DNA from: Planctomycetota bacterium
GTDB taxonomy: Bacteria > Planctomycetota > UBA1135 > GCA-002748355
Assembly (NCBI GenBank): GCA_020638795.1
Contig: JACKHW010000003.1
Coordinates: forward strand, 1-64,000
DNA length: 64,000 bases
Reading direction: 5' to 3'
Below are positions 34,519-41,766 of this stretch, piece after piece; positions within the stretch are counted from its first letter, which is position 1; every line of letters starts with the position of its first letter. The notes under the pieces are model-generated. The model searched no databases, was not told the DNA's origin, and saw nothing but the letters and a program-made list of their open reading frames with translations. The position numbers and the translations under genes are program-made.

Positions 34519-35439
34519 TCAGGTCCGAAGCATCAGAAGCGCGATTCCGATCACGGCCGTGACCGTTCCCGTCACCGCGCGCCAAGTGATGCGACTGCCG
34601 TAGGCGATGCGTGCGATCGGAATCAGGTAGATCGGCGTGAGACTCACGAGAATCGCGGCGACCGCCGCATCCGTACGCTGGATCGCGACCTGGTAGAGAG
34701 ACACGCCGAGCGTCGGCCCGAGCAAGACCGCGAGCAAGATGGGGCCGCGCACCTCACGCCGACGCATCGCACGAAGCGATCTCCCGAGTCGCCCCATCAC
34801 GATCGCGATGACGAGGACTCCCAATGTGCCCGCGGTCATGCGCACGACGACTGCCGACAGTGGATGCATCTCGGCGGCACCTGTCCCGGCACCGAGCTTG
34901 GACAACACGTTGCCGAGCGCCTGACCTAGCGCTCCGAGCAGTCCGAGGACTGCACCAACGGCGAGTTGCGAACGCGTGAGGTCCGCATCCCACTCACGCC
35001 GACCGTGACGATCGGCGAGCACCAGCGCGATGCCGATGGAGGTCACGAGCAGACCGAGGAGTTGCCAAACACCGAGTTTCTCGTGCAGGACGATGCGCGC
35101 GAGCACCGCGGTCATTGCTGGCGCGGTCGCCATCAAGAGCGCGCCGAGCCGCGGCCCGATCCGCGTGATGCTCGCGAAGTAGCACATGTCGCCGAGTGCG
35201 AGACCGACGAAGCCCGAGGTCGACAACCAAGCGCGAGCCTCGGGTGCGACTCCGGTGGGCCAGAACGATCCGAGCCACGCTCGGTGAACGACCATCAACA
35301 CCGGCAGTGCGATCAGGAGACGCAGCTCGTTGACGGCATTGGAGCCGACATGGCGCCCCGCTCGCGCTGCGAGCAACGTGCCGAACGCCCACAGCAGTGC
35401 AGTCGTGATCCCGGCGATCTCGCCGACGTAGTCGCTCAA
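34519..35439 (-). CDS. EamA/DMT-family transporter
   Basis: 306 aa with ten predicted membrane helices in two EamA halves (residues ~5-135 and ~155-303). The first half shows GITTALLWAFGTLLAARAG, the second VLGLLGALGQALGNVLSK and AAILVSLTPIYLIPIARIAY, a typical drug/metabolite transporter layout. The start is TTG 35439 with no strong ribosome site. It is the first gene of a probable EamA - zinc-ribbon - CPBP operon on the minus strand. It likely exports or imports a small metabolite; the substrate cannot be predicted. Confidence 0.85.
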   Translation of the reverse strand: MSDYVGEIAGITTALLWAFGTLLAARAGRHVGSNAVNELRLLIALPVLMVVHRAWLGSFWPTGVAPEARAWLSTSGFVGLALGDMCYFASITRIGPRLGALLMATAPAMTAVLARIVLHEKLGVWQLLGLLVTSIGIALVLADRHGRREWDADLTRSQLAVGAVLGLLGALGQALGNVLSKLGAGTGAAEMHPLSAVVVRMTAGTLGVLVIAIVMGRLGRSLRAMRRREVRGPILLAVLLGPTLGVSLYQVAIQRTDAAVAAILVSLTPIYLIPIARIAYGSRITWRAVTGTVTAVIGIALLMLRT

Positions 35440-35487
35440 GCAGAGTTACCGCATAGGGCGTCGACGGATCTCCGAATCATCGCTCGC

Positions 35488-36873
35488 TCACACACCCAGG
35501 TCGAAGCCGTACGCATACTCGTCACGCACGAACTCGTTGGCGGCATCGACGTTGGTCACGCGCATCGCACCCGTGTCCCACTCGAGCGCTTCCCCGGCGC
35601 GAATCGCGACGTTGCCGAGCAGGATCGCTTCGGTCAGCGGGCCTGCGTAGTCGAAGCTCGACATCGGCTTCGGACCGGCGTCCTTGCACGCGAGCAACCA
35701 CTCTTCGTGAATGCCGGGCGAGCGAGGAAGCGATGGTGCCGGGAGCGCTTTGCCGCGGAAGGTGTTCGCCTCGGCGTCGAACTGAGCTTCGGGCCAGAGC
35801 TGGAACTGCGCTCCATAGTGCTCAGGAGAATAGAGCGACCCTTCGCTGCCGATGATGAGCGATCCGTAAGGGTGCACCTTGCCCTCCTTCAAGGCCGACT
35901 CCGGAAAGAGTTCGGCAGGCGGCAGCGCTCCACCGTCGTACCACGTCAGCGCGACCTCACCCCGAGAACCGCGTGGCGGGAACGTGTAGCGCACCTTGGA
36001 CCACACCGGTCCCGAGTCCGCAGTGCTACCTTCTTGCTCGGCTTCGATGCGCGTCGGTTGTCCGAGGTCCGCAGCCATGTACGCCATGTTCATCGTGTGA
36101 CACGCCATGTCGCCGAATGCCCCTGTGCCGAAGTCCCACCAACCGCGCCACACGAAGTGGGCGTACGACGGATGGTACGGACGGTGCGCGCGAGGCCCGA
36201 GCCACAGATCCCAGCGAAAGTGCGCGGGAATCGGCGCGATGTCCGTCGGCGCAGTCAATCCCTGCTTCCAATAGCCGACAGGGCGGTCGGTCCATACGTG
36301 GACCTCGGTCACGTTTCCGATCACGCCTCCGCGAACGAGCTCAGCGGCTCTGCGAACGCCTTCCATCGCCGTGCCTTGGTTCCCCATCTGCGTCACGACT
36401 CCCTTCTTGCGCGCCATCAAGCGCAGGAGTCGCGCCTCCTCGACGCTGTGCGTCAAAGGCTTCTGACAGAAGACGTGCAGTCCACGATCCATGGCCATCA
36501 ATGCCGCCACCGCGTGTGTGTGATCGGGTGTCGAAATCGTCACGGCGTCGAGCCACGGTTCGCGTTCGAACAGGACTCGGTAGTCGTCGTAGCGACGCGC
36601 TTTCGGAAAGCGCTCTGCGGTCTTGGCTCCGCGCTGCCAGTCGACATCACAGATGGCGACGATGTTCTCGTCGCGCATCGCCCACGCATCGCTCTCGCCC
36701 TTGCCGCCGCATCCGATGATCGCGACGTTGAGCTTGCCGGCAGCGCGGTTGATTCTCCGAGCGTGTCGTTTGGTTTCACGAGCATGGAGCGGCGAGCCGA
36801 TCCATAGCGACCCGGTAGCGGCTCCGGCAGCGGACAACGCGGATAGGAACTGTCGTCGAGAGGGAGTCAACAT
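35488..36873 (-). CDS. Tat-exported Gfo/Idh/MocA oxidoreductase
   Basis: 461 aa. The N-terminus SRRQFLSALSAAGAATG is a twin-arginine signal (residues 5-21), so the enzyme is folded in the cytoplasm and exported with its NAD(P). The Rossmann motif is VAIIGCGGKGESDAW, and the family segment reads FCQKPLTHSVEEARLL with Lys as the catalytic-site residue. The large C-terminal domain has GWWDFGTGAFGDMACHTMNM, typical of the secreted planctomycete and Bacteroidetes members of this family. It probably oxidises a sugar or glycoside outside the cytoplasm. It is 54 nt from the FAD lipoprotein gene on the same strand, giving a likely exported redox pair. Confidence 0.88.
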   Translation of the reverse strand: MLTPSRRQFLSALSAAGAATGSLWIGSPLHARETKRHARRINRAAGKLNVAIIGCGGKGESDAWAMRDENIVAICDVDWQRGAKTAERFPKARRYDDYRVLFEREPWLDAVTISTPDHTHAVAALMAMDRGLHVFCQKPLTHSVEEARLLRLMARKKGVVTQMGNQGTAMEGVRRAAELVRGGVIGNVTEVHVWTDRPVGYWKQGLTAPTDIAPIPAHFRWDLWLGPRAHRPYHPSYAHFVWRGWWDFGTGAFGDMACHTMNMAYMAADLGQPTRIEAEQEGSTADSGPVWSKVRYTFPPRGSRGEVALTWYDGGALPPAELFPESALKEGKVHPYGSLIIGSEGSLYSPEHYGAQFQLWPEAQFDAEANTFRGKALPAPSLPRSPGIHEEWLLACKDAGPKPMSSFDYAGPLTEAILLGNVAIRAGEALEWDTGAMRVTNVDAANEFVRDEYAYGFDLGV

Positions 36874-36927
36874 CGCGGGTGATCATACGTTTCGGGGCGA
36901 CGGACGCCGCGCATTCCCACCGCGAAA

Positions 36928-38661
36928 TCAGCGTTCGGCCGTCGACCACTCGAGTCGGACACCACGCCGCGCGAGTTCCGCGCGTAGCACGTCGTACGGC
37001 AGCTCCTGAACCGCGATACCGCGATCGATCGCGAGACAAGCGGCGACCGACGCCGACTGCCCCAGGATCATGAAGACGGGCTCCATCCGTATCGAGCCGA
37101 ACGCGATGTGCGTCGCCGACACCGCTACCGGGACGACGAGGTTCGCGCACGATCCACGCGGAGGTACGATCGCTCGGTACGAAATCCCGTAGGGAGTGAA
37201 GCCGCGCACTTGGACATCGCCCTCGTTGCGCACGTGACCCTCCGCGTCGACGTACCGTTGCACGTGATGACTGTCCATGCCGTAGGCACCGAGACCGATC
37301 GGATCGTCGACAGGTAGCTCGCCGCGGACGTGCCGCTCGCTGATCACGACATCCCCGCGCATGCGCCGTCCTTCGCGTACGTAGAGCTGGAAGGGCCAGC
37401 CGGCATTGTCCGTGAACTCGTCGCGCGCGAGTCCCCAGCGCGAGAAGTCGCGCCGGACTTCCTCGGGCACACGCGGGTGATTCGCGAGCGTCCAGAGCAG
37501 GCCTTGTTGCCAGCTCCGGTGACGCGCTTCGATCCGAGCTCGCTCCTCGAAGCTCGCCGTCGCATAGAGCCAGTTCTGCCCGATAAAGTCGGTCGAAACC
37601 GCAAAGTTGTTGTTGGAGTCCGTCTTGCGATTGGGCATCGCGACCGGATGCCATGGTCGTCGCAGGTCCCCGGCTTCGATGTTACGGAAGAGCAACTCGT
37701 ACGCAGCTTCGTCGTAGTCGACTGGCTTCGGCCACGGGATACGGTTGTCCGCGACGTCGGTCGCACAGATGCGATAGCAATATGCTTGCACCTTGTCGTC
37801 GCCAGTACCGTCCGCACCGGGCGGCGTCGCCTCGATTCCGGGCAAGAGCCCAGATGCAGGGTCTCCGGCGGTGCGATACGGATCGACGTCCCGGACGAAT
37901 TGATGCGCGACCGCACGAGCCACTTGTACACCGGCAAGGGTTTCGTCGAACTCGTCGCCGGCTTCTCTGCCTACCACGAACGGTACGCCTGCCAGCGCGA
38001 GGAGATCCCCCTCGTAGCTCGCGTCGACGAAGATGCTTCCTTCGTAACGCGTGCCATGCGTATCGAACACCGCCGCGATTTCCGGCGGGTTGCCCCACGT
38101 CGGCGTGAATTCGATACGGCTCCGATCGAGTTGCACGCCTCGTAAGACTTCGATCCCTTCGTGTGCAGCCCAGCGTTCGAAGATGCTTGCCGCGACCTTC
38201 GGCTCGAACGTCCACGCGGCATCCTGGCTCTCACGGTGTCCTCGTCCCAGAAACTCGTCGCGGCGCTGCCAGGTCCACGCGTCATCCCGTTCGTACCATT
38301 CCTTGACTGCACGATAGAACTCGCGCGCGATCCCACCGATCGCATCCTTGTTGCCGACATCGGTGGCACCGAGTCCGCTCGACGTCAGACCTCCGAGCCA
38401 TTGCGTGGGCTCGAGAACGAGAACGCTCTTGCCGGCGCGTGCAGCCTCGAGTGCCGCAGCCATGCCCGCACTCGTGGCACGCCAGACGACGAGCTGATGC
38501 ACGTTGTGTGTCGTATCGACTCCGAGGGGATCGTGGATCGACGGTGGCAGATTCGCGATGCTCTTGCAGGAGGTCAGGATGACGCAGAACGACACGAACG
38601 CGACGCAGCACGACGCCCAGCGGCCACGCGAACCCGGGTTGCGACGTGACGTGTACGACAT
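36928..38661 (-). CDS. FAD-dependent oxidoreductase lipoprotein (FAD_oxidored type)
   Basis: 577 aa from ATG 38661. The N-terminus (CCVAFVSFCVILTSC) is a lipoprotein signal with lipobox LTSC, Cys32. The family block GGLTSSGLGATDVGNKDAIG and the C-terminal MEPVFMILGQSASVAACLA match planctomycete FAD_oxidored proteins, but the dinucleotide loop reads VVWRATSAG where the family usually has VYGGTSAG: the first two Gly are Arg and Ala. FAD may therefore bind weakly, or this copy may be impaired. The start overlaps the divergent K+ channel gene by 83 nt on the opposite strand, which is unusual; a GTG at 38595 would shorten the signal too much. It is upstream of the Tat-exported oxidoreductase. Confidence 0.72.
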   Translation of the reverse strand: MSYTSRRNPGSRGRWASCCVAFVSFCVILTSCKSIANLPPSIHDPLGVDTTHNVHQLVVWRATSAGMAAALEAARAGKSVLVLEPTQWLGGLTSSGLGATDVGNKDAIGGIAREFYRAVKEWYERDDAWTWQRRDEFLGRGHRESQDAAWTFEPKVAASIFERWAAHEGIEVLRGVQLDRSRIEFTPTWGNPPEIAAVFDTHGTRYEGSIFVDASYEGDLLALAGVPFVVGREAGDEFDETLAGVQVARAVAHQFVRDVDPYRTAGDPASGLLPGIEATPPGADGTGDDKVQAYCYRICATDVADNRIPWPKPVDYDEAAYELLFRNIEAGDLRRPWHPVAMPNRKTDSNNNFAVSTDFIGQNWLYATASFEERARIEARHRSWQQGLLWTLANHPRVPEEVRRDFSRWGLARDEFTDNAGWPFQLYVREGRRMRGDVVISERHVRGELPVDDPIGLGAYGMDSHHVQRYVDAEGHVRNEGDVQVRGFTPYGISYRAIVPPRGSCANLVVPVAVSATHIAFGSIRMEPVFMILGQSASVAACLAIDRGIAVQELPYDVLRAELARRGVRLEWSTAER

Positions 38662-39460
38662 CGTGTTCGAGGCGGATACCTTCGGCGGGAAGTTCTTCGA
38701 CGTGGCGCTCCTCGTCGCGATCGCCATCAGCGTGCTCTTGGTCATGCTGGAGAGTGTACGCAGCTTCGAGCTTGAATATTCGAGCACACTCGAAACTGTC
38801 GAGTGGATCGTCACCGCACTCTTCACGATCGAATACGCGATACGCCTGTCGATCGTCGAACGGCCGTGGCGCTATGCGACGAGCTTCTACGGGCTCGTCG
38901 ATCTGCTTTCGATCCTCCCCACGTACCTTGGTCTCTACATCGGCAGAGATGATGCTCGCACTCTGCTCGTCATTCGGGCGCTTCGTCTACTGCGAGCGTT
39001 CCGTGTCTTCCGGTTGGGACGTCTCACTCGCGAAGCGGACATGTTGCGCGTCGCGCTCTGGCAGAGTCGCTACAAGATCTTCGTCTTCCTTTCGGCGGTT
39101 CTCTGCACCGTCGTGATCCTCGGTGCAGCGATGTACCTCGTCGAACGCGACCACCCCGAGAGTGGATTCGCATCGATTCCGACGAGTTGCTACTGGGCAA
39201 TCGTGACGATGACGACGGTGGGCTACGGCGACATCGCGCCGGTCACGGTCGCCGGCAAAGCGATCGCCTCGGTCATCATGGTACTCGGGTACGGCTTCAT
39301 CGTCGTCCCGACGGGGATCGTGTCGGTCGAGTTCGCGCAGGCGACCCTCGAGGCACCGGGCAAGGACCCACCGAGGCCGGCTCGTTGCGAAGCCTGCGGC
39401 GCCACGGGCCATGCGGACGATGCCGCGTACTGCCGGCGTTGTGGAGGGAATCTACGCTGA
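38579..39460 (+). CDS. Voltage-gated-type K+ channel with C-terminal zinc ribbon
   Basis: 293 aa. Six membrane segments are visible; S4 is VIRALRLLRAFRVFRLGRLT (residues 131-150) with repeating Arg, and the pore filter is TMTTVGYGDIAPVT (TVGYGD at 213-218), so it should conduct K+. The tail carries a zinc ribbon: Cys270 and 273, Cys285 and 288. ATG 38579 has an excellent AGGAGG upstream (AGGAGGTCAGG), which fixes the start. A terminator-like hairpin with T5 follows the stop. Its first 83 nt overlap the divergent FAD lipoprotein gene. Such channels set membrane potential or K+ flux; regulation by the ribbon is speculation. Confidence 0.9.
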   Translation: MTQNDTNATQHDAQRPREPGLRRDVYDIVFEADTFGGKFFDVALLVAIAISVLLVMLESVRSFELEYSSTLETVEWIVTALFTIEYAIRLSIVERPWRYATSFYGLVDLLSILPTYLGLYIGRDDARTLLVIRALRLLRAFRVFRLGRLTREADMLRVALWQSRYKIFVFLSAVLCTVVILGAAMYLVERDHPESGFASIPTSCYWAIVTMTTVGYGDIAPVTVAGKAIASVIMVLGYGFIVVPTGIVSVEFAQATLEAPGKDPPRPARCEACGATGHADDAAYCRRCGGNLR

Positions 39461-39471
39461 CGAGAACGCGC

Positions 39472-39500
39472 GCACGCACTCAGCGCGTGCCCGACTTTTT
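39472..39500 (+). terminator. Probable intrinsic terminator after the K+ channel gene
   Basis: GCACGC at 39472-39477 and GCGTGC at 39485-39490 form a 6-bp stem with a 7-nt loop, followed 5 nt later by TTTTT (39496-39500). It lies 12 nt past the channel stop codon. The stem is short but GC-rich with a T tract, the best terminator-like site in the window. Confidence 0.6.
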
Positions 39501-39578
39501 CAACGCGCTGCTCGACTACTCCGGTGCGTGTCGGCCGATCGCGGTCTATCCTCGATTGAGGACACCACCGAGGCCCCC

Positions 39579-39905
39579 GTGACCGAACTCGCCATTCTCA
39601 AACAAGTCAAGCCGACCCAGTTCAAACAGCTCGCTGCACTGCTCGCGAAGAACGGCATCGAAGCGATCGCCGTGCCACCGTCGCGCGGGGGCTGAGGCCG
39701 CGAGGTCTTGCTCGCGGTCGCGAGCGAGAATGCACAGGAGGCCTTACGCATCCTGCACGATCACGAAGACGCTCGGCTCGGTGAATACGAGCGTTCGGCG
39801 ATCGCCGCCGTCGAGCAACTCGACGGAGATACCTGTCCGGCCTGCCTCGAGCCGCTCGGCGATGCGACGTCCGTTTGCGGGAGCTGCGGCCTCCGATTTG
39901 CCTGA
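39579..39905 (+). pseudogene. Small zinc-ribbon (DUF2007-like) gene interrupted by an in-frame TGA
   Basis: From GTG 39579 the frame encodes 38 residues (AILKQVKPTQFKQLAALLAK ... GIEAIAVPPSRGG), then TGA at 39693-39695, then in the same frame GREVLLAVASENAQEALRIL and a C-terminal zinc ribbon, CPACLEPLGDATSVCGSCG, to the stop at 39905. The two parts read as one protein of a 'DUF2007-like' fold plus ribbon, since the helix-strand pattern continues across the TGA. It is therefore a nonsense mutation, a sequencing error, or a recoded codon. A hairpin with a GGTC loop lies 10 nt after the TGA (39706-39729), so selenocysteine insertion is possible but unproven. GAGG precedes the GTG by 5 nt. Confidence 0.55.
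39706..39729 (+). promoter_or_regulatory. Hairpin after in-frame TGA, resembling a bacterial SECIS element
   Basis: TCTTGCTCGC at 39706-39715 pairs with GCGAGCGAGA at 39720-39729 (10 bp including one T-G wobble) around a GGTC tetraloop. The loop starts 20 nt after the TGA; bacterial SECIS loops usually fall about 16-37 nt downstream, and the E. coli fdhF element also has a GGUC loop. A competing 7-bp hairpin (CCGCGAG/CTCGCGG, 39698-39717) uses the same bases, and the region is GC-rich, so a chance fold is quite possible. Confidence 0.3.
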
Positions 39906-40255
39906 GGGACGCACGGCTCGCTTTCACCGTTCCAGGCCGCGCTTTTCTCGCTCACGCGCGATTTTCTCGGAGTAGGGTTCTGGTGCGTCCGAGCCATTAC
40001 GGTCCGCGGGCGGGTTACGAACGATTCCGTCGAAGACGGCGATGCACTCCATCGTCCGTTCACAACGGCAGCGTCCGTATACGGAACGCCGAACGAGCTC
40101 CTAAGGGGTCCCTCAGGCCCCTTTGCCGAATCGGCGAACCGCTATACGGTAACGGAGTTCGTCCTGCCCTCTGGGTCGCGGTGTGCGTGCGCGACTACTG
40201 ACTCGACGACTCTGGAGCTTCCTTCCTCTGCCGCTTTCTCTCGGAGATTCTTGCA
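39906..40255. other. Intergenic region with a cluster of short inverted repeats
   Basis: 350 nt without a supported gene. It holds several small dyads in a row: CCGTT-CAC-AACGG (40056-40068), the perfect palindrome TCCGTATACGGA (40074-40085), AAGGGG ... CCCCTT (about 40103-40123), GCCGA-AT-CGGC (about 40124-40135), and CCGCTATACGG (about 40140-40150). The region separates the interrupted zinc-ribbon gene from the first secreted paralogue and probably carries the promoter and 5' leader of the latter. Confidence 0.6.
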
Positions 40256-41752
40256 TTGCGTCCCCCCATCGACCTGCGTGCTTCGCTTTTCATCGTCGGC
40301 GCTCTCCTGTGTGCATCCCCCGCGTTTGCCTGTAACAAGCGCAAGGCATCAGCTGCCGACACGGTGAGCATTCGCCAACTGTCCAGCACGGTTTGGCAAG
40401 TCCTCGTTCCCGGCTACGAGACGACCGCCGTTCCTCTCGGAGTCAGCTATTGTGCGATCGGCGTACAACTGCCGGCCTCGTCACCGATCAACGCGGTTTC
40501 GAGCGTGGCCCTCTTCGAGCAGGGCAGCTCGGCCACGATGCCGCGCTTCTCGTATTCTTCCAATGCTGGCGTCGCGACCGCGTTCAACGCCGTCTCGTCG
40601 GGCTCTTGGACGGGTTTCCTTTCGCAGGTCACCGGTCCGGACGCCGGTGGGCGCGACCATTTCATGAGCATCATTCTCGATGTCACATCGGGAACGACCG
40701 CAGCGCAGATGGACACTGCGCTCAAGGCGAGCGTGTTCGCCATCGACCAAGCGACCGTCAGTGGCAGCTTGCTCAACAAGGATCGCCACCTGATGACGCC
40801 GACGACCGTCGCCGTTGCATCACCACTGTGGCGCAACGAAAAGATCTTCCATAACGCGGCCCACACGAACCTGTCGACGCGCGTTTCGAACAACGCAGAC
40901 GACACGATCTACTTCATGGTCCCGAAGGAGTTCCGTTTCGGCCAAGGAGCAGGAAATGGCTGGCGCTGCGTCTTGCAGGACAGTGAGCGCGCGACGTCAG
41001 AAGTCGTGAACTTCGGCTACATCGCGTCCGATGCGACCGGCAAGCCCGACGTCACCGCGGGCGCGACCACCAACGTGCGCTACACGCTCTTCGGAACCGG
41101 CAGCGGCTCGGCAGCCTTGCTCTACACGCTGTCGGTCGCGGATGCAGCACCGCTGCCGCGCGTCGGTGGCGTCAGGGTCGTCCTGCCCGCGCCACGCAAC
41201 TGGCCCAACGATGCGTGCACGATCCATACACAGGACGGCACGACGTCGAAGGTGCCGACGACCCTGCAGCAGCAGTGGACGTACGCCGCAACTGGCTCGA
41301 CCGTCGCCGCCTACAGGTCGATCGGTTCGACGCTGCGCATCGGCGCGCTCCACGACTGCGGCATCGTGCGTAGCTACATCAAGTCGACTGCCTACCAGAC
41401 GACGGCCGAGGTCCTCGAGGGTCCGGAGGCGCTGTTCCCGGTCGTGTCCCGCAGTGACGAAATCGGCTTCCGCGTGGCATCGGAGCAATATGCCGGTGCC
41501 TACGGAATCATCTTCCTCGCACCCGATTACTTGCCGAGCCCTCTGCCTACGCCATTCAAGGACGTGCTCGTCCAAACACTCACGTTGTCCGGTACACCGT
41601 TCGTCATTCCGACCAACGGCGAGTTCGACACGGGTAGTGTCCTCTTCCCTGCCAACATCTCTTTTGCTTTCCAAGCGATCTTCTTCCAGTTCAACGGCCC
41701 CAACGTCGACGCGGCATTCAGTGACGCGATGCTCGTGAAGGGTCAAAGCTGA
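40256..41752 (+). CDS. Secreted protein of unknown function, tandem paralogue A
   Basis: 498 aa. A TTG start at 40256 has GGAG about 10 nt upstream (CGGAGATTCTTGCA). The N-terminus (SLFIVGALLCASPAFA) is a signal peptide. The mature protein is beta-rich with short repeats of Thr, Ser, Gly and Val. It aligns by eye with the next gene: 'STVWQVLVPGY', 'YCAIGV', 'SWTGFL', 'NEKIFHNAAHTNLSTR', 'YTLFGTGSGSAA', 'LRIGALHDCG' and a matching C-terminal third. Conserved Cys occur after the signal (ACNK), in YCAIG and in HDCG and may form disulfides. I do not recognise a known family. It could be a surface or extracellular structural protein; that is inference from export and lack of catalytic motifs. Confidence 0.75.
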   Translation: MRPPIDLRASLFIVGALLCASPAFACNKRKASAADTVSIRQLSSTVWQVLVPGYETTAVPLGVSYCAIGVQLPASSPINAVSSVALFEQGSSATMPRFSYSSNAGVATAFNAVSSGSWTGFLSQVTGPDAGGRDHFMSIILDVTSGTTAAQMDTALKASVFAIDQATVSGSLLNKDRHLMTPTTVAVASPLWRNEKIFHNAAHTNLSTRVSNNADDTIYFMVPKEFRFGQGAGNGWRCVLQDSERATSEVVNFGYIASDATGKPDVTAGATTNVRYTLFGTGSGSAALLYTLSVADAAPLPRVGGVRVVLPAPRNWPNDACTIHTQDGTTSKVPTTLQQQWTYAATGSTVAAYRSIGSTLRIGALHDCGIVRSYIKSTAYQTTAEVLEGPEALFPVVSRSDEIGFRVASEQYAGAYGIIFLAPDYLPSPLPTPFKDVLVQTLTLSGTPFVIPTNGEFDTGSVLFPANISFAFQAIFFQFNGPNVDAAFSDAMLVKGQS

Positions 41753-41766
41753 GAGGAGAGACCACC

